From NCBI RefSeq assembly GCF_001613405.1, contig NZ_BDCH01000012.1:248001-312000 (forward strand): a stretch of 64,000 bases of DNA. The letters are read 5' to 3'. Each line of letters begins with the position of its first letter. Position 1 is the first letter of the stretch. Of the stretch, positions 17,174 to 26,538 are shown in pieces. The position numbers and the translations under genes were made by a program. The notes under the pieces are model-generated. The model was not told where the DNA came from, did no database searches, and saw nothing but the letters and a program-made list of their open reading frames with translations. Source of the stretch: Nocardia crassostreae (lineage in GTDB: Bacteria > Actinomycetota > Actinomycetes > Mycobacteriales > Mycobacteriaceae).

Positions 17174-17569
17174 ATGACCACTTCCCAGCGCATCGATCTC
17201 GGCTGGCTGCTCGACGAACTGGTCAACGGCCTGACCGCCGCGCAGTCGGCCGTGCTGCTCTCCACCGACGGCCTGCTGCTCGGATCCTCTGCGGGACAGG
17301 ACCGTTCGGAGGCCGAGAAATTCGGCGCCATGGCCTCGGCCCTGCACAGCCTGGCGCGCAGCGCCGGTCACCACTTCAAGGCCGGTGCCGTGGTGCAGAC
17401 GGTGGTGGAACTGGATCAGGCGGTCCTGTTCATCACCGCGGCCGGGGAGAACGCCTGCCTGGCGCTACTGGCCGCCGACACCGCCGATATGGGGCTGGTG
17501 GCCTTCGAGATGAATCAGACGGTGCAGCGCGTGGGCACCCATCTGTCGGTCGACCCGCGCAGGCCATGA
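17174..17569 (+). CDS. Roadblock/LC7 protein (CvnB type)
   Basis: A 131-residue single-domain Roadblock/LC7 protein. LGWLLDELVNGLTAAQSAVLLSTDGLLLGSS is the usual opening (helix then strand, with DGLLLG at the turn), and VVELDQAVLFITAAGENACLALLA is the central sheet. In Streptomyces conservons this subunit associates with the sensor kinase and the Ras-like GTPase on the membrane. Here it follows the kinase by 39 bases and overlaps the DUF742 gene by 4 bases, so the three are one transcription unit. Its usual partner GTPase is not encoded next to it. Confidence 0.88.
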   Translation: MTTSQRIDLGWLLDELVNGLTAAQSAVLLSTDGLLLGSSAGQDRSEAEKFGAMASALHSLARSAGHHFKAGAVVQTVVELDQAVLFITAAGENACLALLAADTADMGLVAFEMNQTVQRVGTHLSVDPRRP

Positions 17570-17940
17570 ACGAGCCACGCGAACACTGGTACGAGGACGA
17601 GGCGGGCCCGCTGGTCCGCCTCTACGCCGTGACCCGTGGTCGCGGCCGCACCGAGCGGCCGGAGCTGACCATGTCGACGCTGGTGGTCGTCGCCGACCGC
17701 GGACCCCGGCTGCGGCGGACCGAACCGGAGTACGCCGCCATCGAGAACCTGTGCCGCGCACCATTGTCGGTGGCGGAGGTCCCGGCGCACCTGCACCTGC
17801 CGCTGACCCTGACCAAGGTGCTGCTCGGCGATCTCATCGACGACGGGGTGATCATCTTCCGGGCGCCGCCGACGCCGACGGGCAGCAGCGCCGATATGGG
17901 GCTGCTGCACGCCGTACTGGAAGGCATCCGGTCGCTCTGA
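17566..17940 (+). CDS. DUF742 winged-helix protein (CvnC type)
   Basis: A 124-residue DUF742 protein of normal length. PLVRLYAVTRGR at the start, ENLCRAPLSVAEVPAHLHLPL (a helix-turn-helix-like unit) in the middle and KVLLGDLIDDGVIIFRAP near residue 100 are family marks. Conservon CvnC proteins have this fold. In almost every conservon the next gene is a GTP-binding CvnD. Here the operon ends and a convergent oxidase gene finishes 2 bases later. Nothing is truncated within CvnC itself, so the GTPase was lost cleanly, never present, or sits elsewhere. Confidence 0.85.
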   Translation: MNEPREHWYEDEAGPLVRLYAVTRGRGRTERPELTMSTLVVVADRGPRLRRTEPEYAAIENLCRAPLSVAEVPAHLHLPLTLTKVLLGDLIDDGVIIFRAPPTPTGSSADMGLLHAVLEGIRSL

Positions 17941-17942
17941 GA

Positions 17943-19899
17943 CTAGGTCAGCCGGGCCGCGAGCCGGGTGGCGTTCATATGGGCGATGGCCTCGATGGAC
18001 ACCATGGGGTTGACGCCGGGGGCGGTGGGGAAACTGGAGCCGTCGGCGACGACGATATTGCCGACATCCCAGGTGACGCCGTCGGGATTGGTGGCCGAGA
18101 GCTCCGGGGTGCCGCCCATGCGGGCCGAGCCCATGATGTGCAGGGCGCCCATGGCGCACTGGCCCGGACCGTACCCCGCCGCCTTGCACGCGGCGTCGAA
18201 TTCGGCGAGCGAGCCGCGGGTCCCCGGTTCGAAGGAGACACCGGCCTGATGGCCCGAAAAGATGCGGCGCGCGCCCGCGGCTTCGAGAATCTGTGCCGCG
18301 CCGACGATTCCGGTGTGCAGGTAAGCGGCGTCGTAGTCCGAGAGCTTGTACTTCACGATCGGCTCGCCGGTCTTGTCCACCTCGACGGTGCCCGAATCGC
18401 GATCGCGGGTAATGACGCCGACGGCATTCGAACGCGCGAAATCGAGCATGGTGGAACGGAATGCGGCCGCGCCGCGCCAGCTCATGAACCCGGTGCCGAG
18501 ACCGGGATGGGTGGGACCGGTCTCGTAGATGACGCCGTAGCCGTTGCCGTCCAGATCGGCGTGGTGGCGGCTGATGCGGGTCTGCAGGCCGCCCTCCCAG
18601 GGGCGGATCTCCTCGTCGAAGACGCCGAAGACGGCGGCGGCCGGGTGCAGGCGCAGGTGGAGGCCGATGTTCTTGTTGCGCAACCCGGATCGTCGCAGCA
18701 GCGCGGGTGTCTGGACGGCGCCCGCGGCGACCACCACGGCGCGGGCCGTCACGGTGATCTCCGCGCCGCCGCAGGTGCGCGCCGACACCGATTCGGCGTG
18801 ACCGTTCTTCACCTCGATGCGGCGCACATCGGCGTCGACCACCAGGCGGGCGCCGTGCGCGGCGGCGTCGGCGAGCCAGGTCTTGGCCGTGGACTGTTTG
18901 GCGCCCAGGCGGCAGCCGTAGCCGCAGCGGCCGCATTCGATACCGGCGTCACAGGCATCGGATACGTTGCGGGGCAGGGTGTCCACATCCCAGCCGAGTT
19001 CGCGGGCGCCACGCTCCAGGATGGCGTCGCGCAGCGACAGCGGCGAGCGTTGATCGGTCACGCCGATGCGCTTGGACACCGCAGTGAGGGCGTCCCCGTA
19101 CTCGGCCTCGGCGAACTGCGGCACGCCCAGTTCGGCCCATTCCTGGCGGACCCGGTCGGGGGTGGGCAGCGAGGTGCTCCAGTTGACGACCGTGCCGCCG
19201 CCCAGGCAGCTGCCCGCGACCAGCGTGATCTGGCCTTCCGCCGAGGCGGCCGGGCCGGGGGCGTACATGGTGGTGAGGGCCGCCAGTTCGCCTTTGCCGA
19301 AATCCCGGTCGTCGTAATAGTTTCCGCGCTCCAGGACGATCACGTCCAGCCCGGCTCCGGCGAGCACGGCGGCGGCCGCGCCGCCGCCCGCACCCGAGCC
19401 GATAATGACGACATCGCAGGTGAGCGTGGTGGATTCGGTGAACCGCAGCGGTTCCAGCGGCGGTCTTCGGCGCGGTCGGCAACGCACCCGCCGGAGCCGG
19501 ATAGCCGATCTCCTTCCACAGCGGATTCGTGCCTGTCGGGCCGGGTGTCACGTTGTAGGTGAGCAGCGCCGCGCCCTTGAGCGCCTGGAAGATGGCGCGC
19601 ACCGGCGCGAGCCCCGAATCGCCGAGGCGCAGCAGCGCCGCCTCGCGCCGCTCCTGCGGCAGTGTCGAGAACTTCCGCAGGCCGTTGCCGGTGAGCAGCC
19701 CCAGCAGCCGCGAATCCCACATGCCGAGCAACATGGCCAGCTGCTTCTGCTCGGCCTCGCGCGGATTGCGCCCCAGAATGGAGAAGATGGTGTCGACGGC
19801 GCCGAGCTCGCTCGCCGGTGGCAGCGACAGCCCGTCGCCCGGCAGGAACGTATCGCAGATCATGCCCAGTGCGGCCCGCTGTTCGGCCGTAGGTTCCAT
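17943..19899 (-). pseudogene. Long-chain-alcohol-oxidase-like GMC oxidoreductase, frameshifted
   Basis: Two overlapping frames encode one protein of about 650 residues. The first part (from ATG 19899) is a helical domain like gluconate-dehydrogenase subunit 3 that ends TYNVTPGPTGTNPLWKEIGYP. The second part (open up to 19487) begins with the FAD motif CDVVIIGSGAGGGAAAAVLA and holds LVAGSCLGGGTVVNWS, the CGRCGYGC cysteine cluster, and the C-terminal GMC signature with HIMGSARMGG and NPMVSIEAIAH. Removing one A from AAGACC (minus strand, 19467-19462) joins them as APKPPLEPLRF. This is the layout of long-chain fatty-alcohol oxidases. Two separately translated proteins are possible but less likely. 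Confidence 0.82.
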
Positions 19900-20014
19900 G
19901 ACGAATCCACCCTTCGTGAAGCTCGGGTGATTTCTACCACATAGCCATGAATCCGCGCTTACTTTGACCGGCTTTCAACTGGTGAAAGTTACTGAATCCG
20001 AGGTGAATTCGTAA

Positions 20015-21865
20015 TTACATGGCGGCGGTCTCGGGTAGTTCCCGTACGCCGCCCCGGTCCGCGGACTGCGCGAGCAGGGCATAGGCGCGCAGCGCCTTCG
20101 ACACCGGCCGCTCGCGGTGGCGCGGACGGAACCCGGCGGCGGCCTGTCGGGCGCGGCGCGCGGCGAGTTCGGTCTCGGGCACCTCCAGCCGGAGCGTCCG
20201 GGTCGGGATGTCGATGGTGATGCCGTCCCCATCCTCGACCAGGGCGATGACGCCGCCCGCAGCCGCCTCCGGGGAAACGTGCCCGATGGACAGTCCCGAG
20301 CTGCCGCCGGAGAAGCGGCCGTCGGTGACGACCGCGACCGAATCGGCCAGGCCGCGGCCTTTCAAATACGCGGTGGGATAGAGCATTTCCTGCATGCCGG
20401 GCCCGCCGCGCGGGCCCTCGTAACGGATCACGAGCACATCGCCCGCTCGCACCCGTTCGGTCAGGATGGCTTCGACGGCCTGCTCCTGGGATTCGGCCAC
20501 CACGGCCTTGCCGTCGAAGGTGTGCATGCCCGCGGCGACGCCCGCGGATTTCACCACCGCGCCGTCGGCGGCCAGATTGCCGCGCAGCACCGCGAGCCCG
20601 CCATCGGCCGAGAACGCGTGCGCCACATCGCGAATGACGCCGCGCTCGGCATCGGTATCGAGCGACTCACAGCGCTCCGACTGCGAGAACGCGGTCGCGG
20701 AGCGCCTGCCGCCGGGCGCGGCATGGAACAACTCCACCGCCTCGGGCGCCGGATTCGGCCCGCGCACATCCCAGTCGTGCAGCCACTGCTCCAGCGAATC
20801 CGTGTGCACCGAACGCACATTCGGGTGCAGCAGCCCGGCTCGGTGCAGTTCGCCGAGGATGGCCGGGATCCCGCCCGCACGATGCACGTCCTCCATGAGC
20901 GCGCTGCCGTTCGGCGCGACCTTGCACAGGCAGGGCACGGTGTGCGAGCGCGCCTCGATCTCCTGGAGGGTGTGGTCGAGCTCGGCCTCGCGCGCGGCGG
21001 CCAGCAGGTGCAGCACGGTATTCGTGGACCCGCCCATGGCCAGGTCGAGGGCCATCGCATTGTCGAAGGCCGCCCGCGAGGCGATGGCCCGCGGCAGCAC
21101 CGCGTCGTCGTCCTTCTCGTAGTAGCGGCGGGTGATGTCCATGACGGTCCGCCCGGCGCGTTCGTACAGGTCGCGGCGCGCGGTATGGGTGGCCAGGGGC
21201 GACCCGTTCCCGGGCAGGGCCAGCCCCAGCACTTCGACCAGGCAGTTCATCGAGTTGGCGGTGAACATGCCCGCGCAGGATCCGCAGGTCGGGCAGGCAT
21301 TCTCCTCGATGCGGGCGATGTCCTCGTCCGAGACCGCGTCGTTGACGGCCTCGCTCATGGTGGTGATCAGGTCAAGTCGCTGCACCGTGCCATCGGTGAG
21401 CACGGTCCGCCCGCCTTCCATGGGTCCGCCGGAGACGAACACGGTGGGGATGTTCAGCAGCATGGCCGCCATCAACATGCCCGGAGTGATCTTGTCGCAG
21501 TTGGAGATGCAGACGAGTGCGTCCGCGCAATGCGCCTCGACCATGTACTCGATCGAATCGGCGATCAGATCCCGCGACGGCAGCGAGTAGAGCATGCCCC
21601 CGTGCCCCATGGCGATCCCGTCATCGATGGCGATCGTATTGAACTCCCGCGGTATCCCGCCCGCCTCCCGGATCGCCTCGCTGACGATGCGCCCCACCGG
21701 CTGCAGATGGGTATGCCCCGGAACGAACTCGGTGAAGCTGTTGGCCACCGCGACAACGGGTTTCACGCCGATATCGGCGCTGGGCACCCCGGAGGCGCGC
21801 ATGAGGGCCCGAGCCCCCGCCATATTCCGCCCATGAGTAACAGTCCGAGACCTGAATTCCGCCAT
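20015..21865 (-). CDS. ilvD: Dihydroxy-acid dehydratase
   Basis: A 616-residue enzyme that makes the 2-keto acids of valine and isoleucine from dihydroxy acids. The Fe-S ligands are in [10 protein letters not shown] and [28 protein letters not shown] and [20 protein letters not shown] complete the IlvD/Edd signature. Length and motifs are normal. ATG 21865 gives the family start [20 protein letters not shown]. It stands apart from other ilv genes and faces a MmyB-type regulator across an intergenic region with a large inverted repeat. In M. tuberculosis ilvD is at a different locus, so this copy may be relocated or extra. Confidence 0.94.
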   Translation of the reverse strand: MAEFRSRTVTHGRNMAGARALMRASGVPSADIGVKPVVAVANSFTEFVPGHTHLQPVGRIVSEAIREAGGIPREFNTIAIDDGIAMGHGGMLYSLPSRDLIADSIEYMVEAHCADALVCISNCDKITPGMLMAAMLLNIPTVFVSGGPMEGGRTVLTDGTVQRLDLITTMSEAVNDAVSDEDIARIEENACPTCGSCAGMFTANSMNCLVEVLGLALPGNGSPLATHTARRDLYERAGRTVMDITRRYYEKDDDAVLPRAIASRAAFDNAMALDLAMGGSTNTVLHLLAAAREAELDHTLQEIEARSHTVPCLCKVAPNGSALMEDVHRAGGIPAILGELHRAGLLHPNVRSVHTDSLEQWLHDWDVRGPNPAPEAVELFHAAPGGRRSATAFSQSERCESLDTDAERGVIRDVAHAFSADGGLAVLRGNLAADGAVVKSAGVAAGMHTFDGKAVVAESQEQAVEAILTERVRAGDVLVIRYEGPRGGPGMQEMLYPTAYLKGRGLADSVAVVTDGRFSGGSSGLSIGHVSPEAAAGGVIALVEDGDGITIDIPTRTLRLEVPETELAARRARQAAAGFRPRHRERPVSKALRAYALLAQSADRGGVRELPETAAM

Positions 21866-21940
21866 ACCCGAATCTTGCAATCACCCCCCGCCCTCACGAA
21901 GACGCTCCTTCTACTGGTATTCCAACTACCACCCCAACGG

Positions 21941-21994
21941 GAGCAGGTACTGGTGCAGGTATTTGCCCGATTTTTCCTGCACCATTACCTGCTC
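21941..21994. promoter_or_regulatory. 19-base inverted repeat between ilvD and the XRE regulator
   Basis: GAGCAGGTA-C-TGGTGCAGG (21941-21959) and its complement (21976-21994) match at 18 of 19 positions around a 16-base spacer. Within each arm the motif GCAGGTA appears, so four half-sites are arranged symmetrically. It lies about 75 bases upstream of ilvD and 50 bases upstream of the regulator gene. It could be an operator for that regulator or an RNA hairpin in the ilvD leader. Confidence 0.55.
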
Positions 21995-22044
21995 GCGTGG
22001 GTCGGATACGGGTGTGGTGGGTGGGGGTGCTTAGGCTCGGGGCT

Positions 22045-22839
22045 GTGGAGGCGAGCGGTCGGCGGCGCGAGGAGCTGGGCGGATTTCTGCGCGCCCGGCG
22101 GGCGCAGCTGGATCCGACGGCCGTCGGGCTGCCGCCCGCTGGGCCGCGTAGGAGGGGCGGGCTGCGTCGCGAAGAGGTCGCTACGCTGTCCGGGGTCAGC
22201 GCGACGTGGTACACCTGGCTCGAGCAGGGCCGGGATATCTAGCCCTCCCGGCAAGTTCTGGATGCGCTGGCTCGGACGCTGCGCCTGACGCCGACCGAGC
22301 ACGGGTACATCCTGTCCCTGGCCGGGTATGCGCCGTTGTCGGAATCCCCGGACGCGACAGCCGATTCCGCGCCTGCCCATATCCGGCATCTGCTGGACGC
22401 GCTCGATTTCCCCGCCTACGCCATCGCTCCCGACTGGCAGATCACCGGTTGGAACCGCGCGTACGCCGAGCTGTATCCCAATGTGGCGACGGTGGCTCCG
22501 GCCGAGCGCAACCTGCTGTGGCTCGTGTTCACCGATCCGTATGTGCGTGATCTGCTCCCGGATTGGGAGGTGACGAGCCGCCGGTTCCTGGCGGAATTCC
22601 GCGCCGAAGCCGGTCCGCGGCTGGGTGATCTGGCGCATACCCCGGTCATTCAGCGGCTGCTGGAAACGAGTGAACCTTTCCGTGCGGGCTGGCGCAGTCA
22701 CGACATCGAAGGTTTCGCCTCGCGGGAACGGGTTTTTCACCATCCGGTGCGCGGAGATCTGCGTTTCGAACACCATCGCCTGGCCCCGGCGGACCACCCC
22801 GATCTGCATCTGGTGATCTACACGCCCATCCCGGAGTGA
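22045..22839 (+). pseudogene. XRE-family regulator with MmyB-like ligand domain, interrupted by TAG
   Basis: One frame encodes a complete regulator of about 264 residues except for an in-frame TAG at 22240-22242. Before it is the XRE helix-turn-helix (LGGFLRARRAQL, RREEVATLSGVSATWYTWLEQGRDI). After it are the end of that domain (PSRQVLDALARTLRLTPTEHGYILSLAG) and the MmyB-type PAS-like domain (DFPAYAIAPDWQITGWNRAYAELYP, LLWLVFTDPYVRDLL). Homologues read EQGRDI followed by Asn or Ser at this spot; TCG to TAG is one change. The codons on both sides keep coding character, so the break is recent or an artefact. The start is probably GTG 22045. Confidence 0.8.
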
Positions 22840-22930
22840 CGGCTGAGTTTACGCCGTTTACTAAAACTGCTTTCCGCTTCGCTGGAACGCGTTACTGTTC
22901 CGTCAGTACGACCCGGTACCGAGGAGAATC

Positions 22931-23389
22931 ATGGCGGGGAACACCGAACTGGCGGCGGCGATCGAACTGGGCATCGATACGCGAATCGCCTTGGTAGCAG
23001 CGGGATTGCTGTTCATCCTGGCGTTGCTGCTGGGCGTGTGGAAATACCAGCAGATCCGCACCTCACCGGATGCGACCGCGCATGTCTACGTCGATATCGC
23101 GCATCGGGCGACCCTGCTCTATTCGTTCGCCACAGTGCTGCTCGCGGTTTTCACCGAACTCAGTGCGTGGCCCGCCGCGGTGAATCTCACTGCGGACGTG
23201 GTGATCCTGCTTTTCTTTCTCGCGGCCATCGTGGCGTATATCGTGCACGGCTGGCTGCGCGACACCACCAATCAGTACCACGGGCAGACCGATAAGGCCG
23301 GGACACATATCTCCATGGTCACGCTGATCGTGGGCGAGGTCGGCGGATTCCTGGTGCTGTTCACCGGATTTGTGGCGGGCCAGTTCTGA
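22931..23389 (+). CDS. Four-helix membrane protein of unknown function
   Basis: A 152-residue protein with four hydrophobic segments (about residues 17-39, 58-77, 84-107 and 127-148). The loops carry DIAHRAT, TNQYHGQTDKAGTH and two glutamates within or near membrane segments (FTELSAW, VGEVGG). I do not recognise the family. The ATG follows a good GAGGAGA site. It is flanked by the broken regulator and a convergent small gene, and shows no obvious operon partner. Confidence 0.72.
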   Translation: MAGNTELAAAIELGIDTRIALVAAGLLFILALLLGVWKYQQIRTSPDATAHVYVDIAHRATLLYSFATVLLAVFTELSAWPAAVNLTADVVILLFFLAAIVAYIVHGWLRDTTNQYHGQTDKAGTHISMVTLIVGEVGGFLVLFTGFVAGQF

Positions 23390-23403
23390 CCGGCCGCCTC
23401 GAT

Positions 23404-23616
23404 TCACCCCGGGAACTGGTGCACGCGGGTCTGCGGGACCACGGCCGGGGCTTGCGGGGCGGGCGGTGATACCGGAGAGGGTGGCGGTGTCGTCGAGGGT
23501 GCGGGCGATGCCGAAATCGGTGAGGACCGCGCGCTCACCGTCGCGCCCACCCCGCCCGCACCGAGCAGTCGCCCGATGACGAACCCGGCGAACACCGCCC
23601 CCGGTTGCGAACCCAC
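23404..23616 (-). CDS. Short membrane-anchored Pro-rich protein (tentative)
   Basis: From GTG 23616 this frame gives 70 residues: a hydrophobic Gly-rich anchor (about residues 6-27) and a tail rich in Pro, Ser and Ala, a common pattern in small exported actinobacterial proteins. AGGA lies 5 bases before the GTG. Upstream of that point the same frame stays open to 23760 but loses coding character, so the longer reading is not adopted. It is convergent with the membrane protein gene. Low support; it may be spurious. Confidence 0.4.
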   Translation of the reverse strand: MGSQPGAVFAGFVIGRLLGAGGVGATVSARSSPISASPAPSTTPPPSPVSPPAPQAPAVVPQTRVHQFPG

Positions 23617-23774
23617 TCGGATCCTGCCCGGCCGATCAACGGGCCCGGCAGCCGAATCATGCTGCGACCCTGAGTGAATGTAGCGCAACCGGCAATCTTG
23701 TGGCCCCGCTGTTTTTTCCACAGAATCCGCTGTCGTGCCCCCATTTCGGCGATCGCTCATGAAATGGTGGTGAC

Positions 23775-24230
23775 GTGACGTCTGATGCTGAATTGGACCC
23801 CGCTGCAGTAGAGATCGGCAGTTTCTTCCCGCATGCCCCGGACACCGTCTGGTCCGCCCTGACCACCCCGGTCCTGGTCGAGCAATGGCTCATGCGCTCA
23901 ACCGGTTTGACCCCCGCCGTCGGCACCCACTTCATCTTCGCCGTCCCCACCCAGCCCGCCGGTGAAATCGCCTGCGAAGTCCTCACCGCCCGCCCCGCCG
24001 AACAACTCACCCTCACCTGGGTCGACCTCCGCCCCCGCTACCCCGCCCGCTGGATAGTCGACTGGACCCTCCAACCCCAAGGCCGAGGCACCCGCCTCCT
24101 CCTCACCCAAACCGGCTTCGACATAGAGAACCGCCGCCAGAAAATGGCCCGCAACGCCATGGAACGAGGCTGGAAATCCGCCCTCACCCGCCTCCGCGAC
24201 GTCCTCGACGAGAGCAGCGCCGGACGGTGA
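23775..24230 (+). CDS. SRPBCC/AHSA1-type ligand-binding protein
   Basis: A 151-residue protein of the START-like SRPBCC fold, AHSA1/CalC subgroup. The pattern is an N-terminal strand (AAVEIGSFFPHAPDTVWSALTTP), the LVEQWLM turn, a central sheet with LTLTWVDLRP and TRLLLTQTGFD, and the long C-terminal helix (MERGWKSALTRLRDVL). These proteins bind small hydrophobic ligands; the ligand is unknown. The gene starts with GTG. The coding strand is unusually C-rich at third positions compared with most of the window, a trait shared with the convergent PH-domain gene. Confidence 0.8.
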   Translation: MTSDAELDPAAVEIGSFFPHAPDTVWSALTTPVLVEQWLMRSTGLTPAVGTHFIFAVPTQPAGEIACEVLTARPAEQLTLTWVDLRPRYPARWIVDWTLQPQGRGTRLLLTQTGFDIENRRQKMARNAMERGWKSALTRLRDVLDESSAGR

Positions 24231-24236
24231 GCGTCA

Positions 24237-25868
24237 TCAGGACGCGGGAGCGGATGTGACGGCGGGGGAGCGGCGATGGCCGAGCAGGCCGGGGGTGACC
24301 GAATCGATCAGGGGCCAAGCTTGATCGAGGGGGAGGTCGATGAGGTGGTAGCGCTTCTTTCCGGCGGCGGTGGCGGCTATGAGGGTGGATACGCCTGCGC
24401 GGCGTTGCCAGAAGGTTTGGCGGACGGTCCAGCCGATTATGCCGGGGGCTTCGAGGCAGTCGCGGTCGCGGTCTAGGGAGCCGCTGCGGGTTATGAGCCA
24501 GGTGGGGGTGGTGGGGGTGGCGGGGATTACGGCGTGGCCTAGGCCTCGGTAGCGGTCCCAGGCGAGGGCTATGGCTATGGGGATCGCTAGGAGGGTGAGG
24601 GTCCAGAGCCAGGCTGGAATGTGTACTCCGGCAAGGGATAGTGCTAGCAGCGTGGCGGCGGAGGTGGCTATGGGGGCGAGGGCGCGGGTGTAGCGGCGGC
24701 GGTGGGCGGCGGGGCCGTGGGGGGTTAGGGGGGCGGTGATGGGTGGGGGTGTGGGGAGGGTGGTGTTGTCGATGTCGGGGTGGTTGTCGAGGAGGTGGGC
24801 GAGGGTGTGGTCTACGGCGGGGCGGGGGGCCTGGGGGAGGATTTTCTGGCGGGGGTCGGTGCCGGTCATGATGGCTTCCAGTTCGGCGGCACCGGCGAGC
24901 CGCAGCAATAGGGGCTCGTTGACGGTGGCGCCGCGGAGGCGGGCCAGGTCGAGGGTTACCTGGCGGGTGGTGAAGAGGCCGTGGCGGATGTGGAGGGTTT
25001 TGCCGTCGTCCACGACCTGGAGGCGGTGGTAGGTGGCCAGGTAGCGGGCGCAGGCGGCGAGGCTGACGACTACCACCAGGGCCACGATGAGGACGGCGAC
25101 GAACAGGGCGATGACCAGGGCGCCGCGATGGCCTACGGCTTGGACGGCATTCGAGTCGAAGACCACCTGGGCGATGCCGTATTGGAAGGCGAGGCCGACG
25201 ATGGGGGCGATGATGGCGAAGCCGGTCAGCGAGAGGGGGGCGTAGCGGACCCAATTCGGTTGCCAGTGGGCGATTTCCACCGGCGGGCGCGGGGTGGGCT
25301 CGGGTAGGCCGTTGGATTTCACCAGGGTTGGGCCGTCGCCGGTGAGCGCTCCGGGCGTGCCCTCCGTGCCCGGGATCGGCTGGGCGTCAGGCGATTCCGT
25401 GGTCTCGCGGGTGTGGGCGAGCAGGGCGGTGCGTAGATCGGGCACCAGACTCGCGTCCAGTGAATCGAGTTTGAACTGGTCGCCGCGCTCGGCCTGCTGA
25501 CCGGTGCCGATGGACAGCACCGCCAGGCCCAGCGCCCGATGCAGCAGATCCGCTTCGACGTCCACCGAGCGCACGCGGTTACGGGGGATGGACAACTTTT
25601 TTCGCTGGATCAGGCCGGTGCGGAGTTCGACATTGTCGGTGGTGATCCGGTACGTGGTGGTGAACCAGCGGGTCAGGGCCAGCGCGATGATGACGGCGAC
25701 CGCGGCCAGACTCCACAGGTGATTGCCGCTCTGGGTACCCGCGATCACCGAGGCCAGCAGCACCGGGATGAAGCGGAGAAGTTCGTTGACGGGGTGGACC
25801 AACAGCATTCGGCGATCCAGGCGCTGCCAGGAGCCCGGCCGCTCGTCCGGGTGCGGCGCCTCGGTCAC
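24237..25868 (-). CDS. Large PH-domain (bPH2) membrane protein, YdbT type
   Basis: A 543-residue membrane protein with about six hydrophobic segments and repeated bacterial PH (bPH2) domains. The first, after two membrane segments, reads TTTYRITTDNVELRTGLIQRKKLSIPRNRVRSVDVEADLLHRALGLAVL (key: RTGLIQRK and RNRVRSVDV). A second follows with HIRHGLFTTRQVTLDLARLRGATV, and a third ends the protein. The partner upstream is a short single-bPH2 protein, and the genes overlap by 4 bases (GTGA), the classic YdbS-YdbT pair. The function is not settled; the B. subtilis pair affects resistance to a leaderless bacteriocin. The middle region is very Pro-rich. Confidence 0.82.
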   Translation of the reverse strand: MTEAPHPDERPGSWQRLDRRMLLVHPVNELLRFIPVLLASVIAGTQSGNHLWSLAAVAVIIALALTRWFTTTYRITTDNVELRTGLIQRKKLSIPRNRVRSVDVEADLLHRALGLAVLSIGTGQQAERGDQFKLDSLDASLVPDLRTALLAHTRETTESPDAQPIPGTEGTPGALTGDGPTLVKSNGLPEPTPRPPVEIAHWQPNWVRYAPLSLTGFAIIAPIVGLAFQYGIAQVVFDSNAVQAVGHRGALVIALFVAVLIVALVVVVSLAACARYLATYHRLQVVDDGKTLHIRHGLFTTRQVTLDLARLRGATVNEPLLLRLAGAAELEAIMTGTDPRQKILPQAPRPAVDHTLAHLLDNHPDIDNTTLPTPPPITAPLTPHGPAAHRRRYTRALAPIATSAATLLALSLAGVHIPAWLWTLTLLAIPIAIALAWDRYRGLGHAVIPATPTTPTWLITRSGSLDRDRDCLEAPGIIGWTVRQTFWQRRAGVSTLIAATAAGKKRYHLIDLPLDQAWPLIDSVTPGLLGHRRSPAVTSAPAS

Positions 25869-26413
25869 GTCGCGTCTCCCCGGTGCCGGGCCGCGATCTC
25901 GGTGAGCCGGGTCACCGTGACCCGCGCGTCCTCGAGTTCGAGGGCGCTGATGTGCACCGCCCCGGCCGAGGACGCGGTGGTCACGGTGACCGTGGCCAGC
26001 CCGAGCAGCCGCTCCAGCGGCCCGCGATAGGTGTCGACGGTCTGCACCCGCGTAATGGGAGCGACCCGCGATTCCTGGGTCAGCCACCCGGTGCGGGTGT
26101 AGACCGCCTCATCGGTGATCTCCCACCGATGCACCGCGTATCGCCACAGCGGCACCACGGCAATGCTGAAAACGGCCAGCACCAGCATGATTCCGAAGAC
26201 CCACGCCTGCACCGCGCGCCGATCCGAATCCAGCACCGCCCACACCGCCAGCCCCGCCAGCGGAAACGTCCAGGACAGCGCGGCACTGACGGCCCACAGC
26301 AGTTTCGCGCGCGGACTGGGCCGCAGGGCCGGATCCACCATGATGCCGCCGGGTGCGGTTGGCTGGGACATGCCTGCCATGCTTCCACGACTCCCGGTTG
26401 GTTCGCTGGACAT
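25865..26413 (-). CDS. Small PH-domain (bPH2) membrane protein, YdbS type
   Basis: A 182-residue protein with two membrane segments (about residues 38-58 and 65-88) followed by one bPH2 domain: [53 protein letters not shown], in which RTGWL, RVQTVD and LLGLATV are the recognisable anchors. It is the first gene of a two-gene operon, overlapping the larger PH protein by 4 bases. ATG 26413 is picked from several close in-frame ATGs, so the first 20 or so residues are uncertain. It diverges from fbiC across 125 bases. Confidence 0.82.
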   Translation of the reverse strand: MSSEPTGSRGSMAGMSQPTAPGGIMVDPALRPSPRAKLLWAVSAALSWTFPLAGLAVWAVLDSDRRAVQAWVFGIMLVLAVFSIAVVPLWRYAVHRWEITDEAVYTRTGWLTQESRVAPITRVQTVDTYRGPLERLLGLATVTVTTASSAGAVHISALELEDARVTVTRLTEIAARHRGDAT

Positions 26414-26538
26414 ACGATCGCGCATTCCGCCCGCGCGTGCGCCACCATTATTCGGGGGCGCACGCCGGAATACTCCTCCGGTGCGCCCGGTTGCTTGCTC
26501 TTATGGTACCCGAGTCGGATCAGTCGGATGGATGGCGC

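Noticed and set aside
14648..17374. A 908-codon open frame on the minus strand across the kinase and roadblock genes
   Set aside because: It is a shadow of the plus-strand genes: its translation is Arg/Gly/His-rich, low in order, without motifs, and the plus strand carries recognised domains throughout.
17751..19562. A 603-codon plus-strand frame over the GMC oxidase
   Set aside because: Composition is Gly/Arg/His-rich without motifs; the minus strand carries a recognisable, if frameshifted, oxidase.
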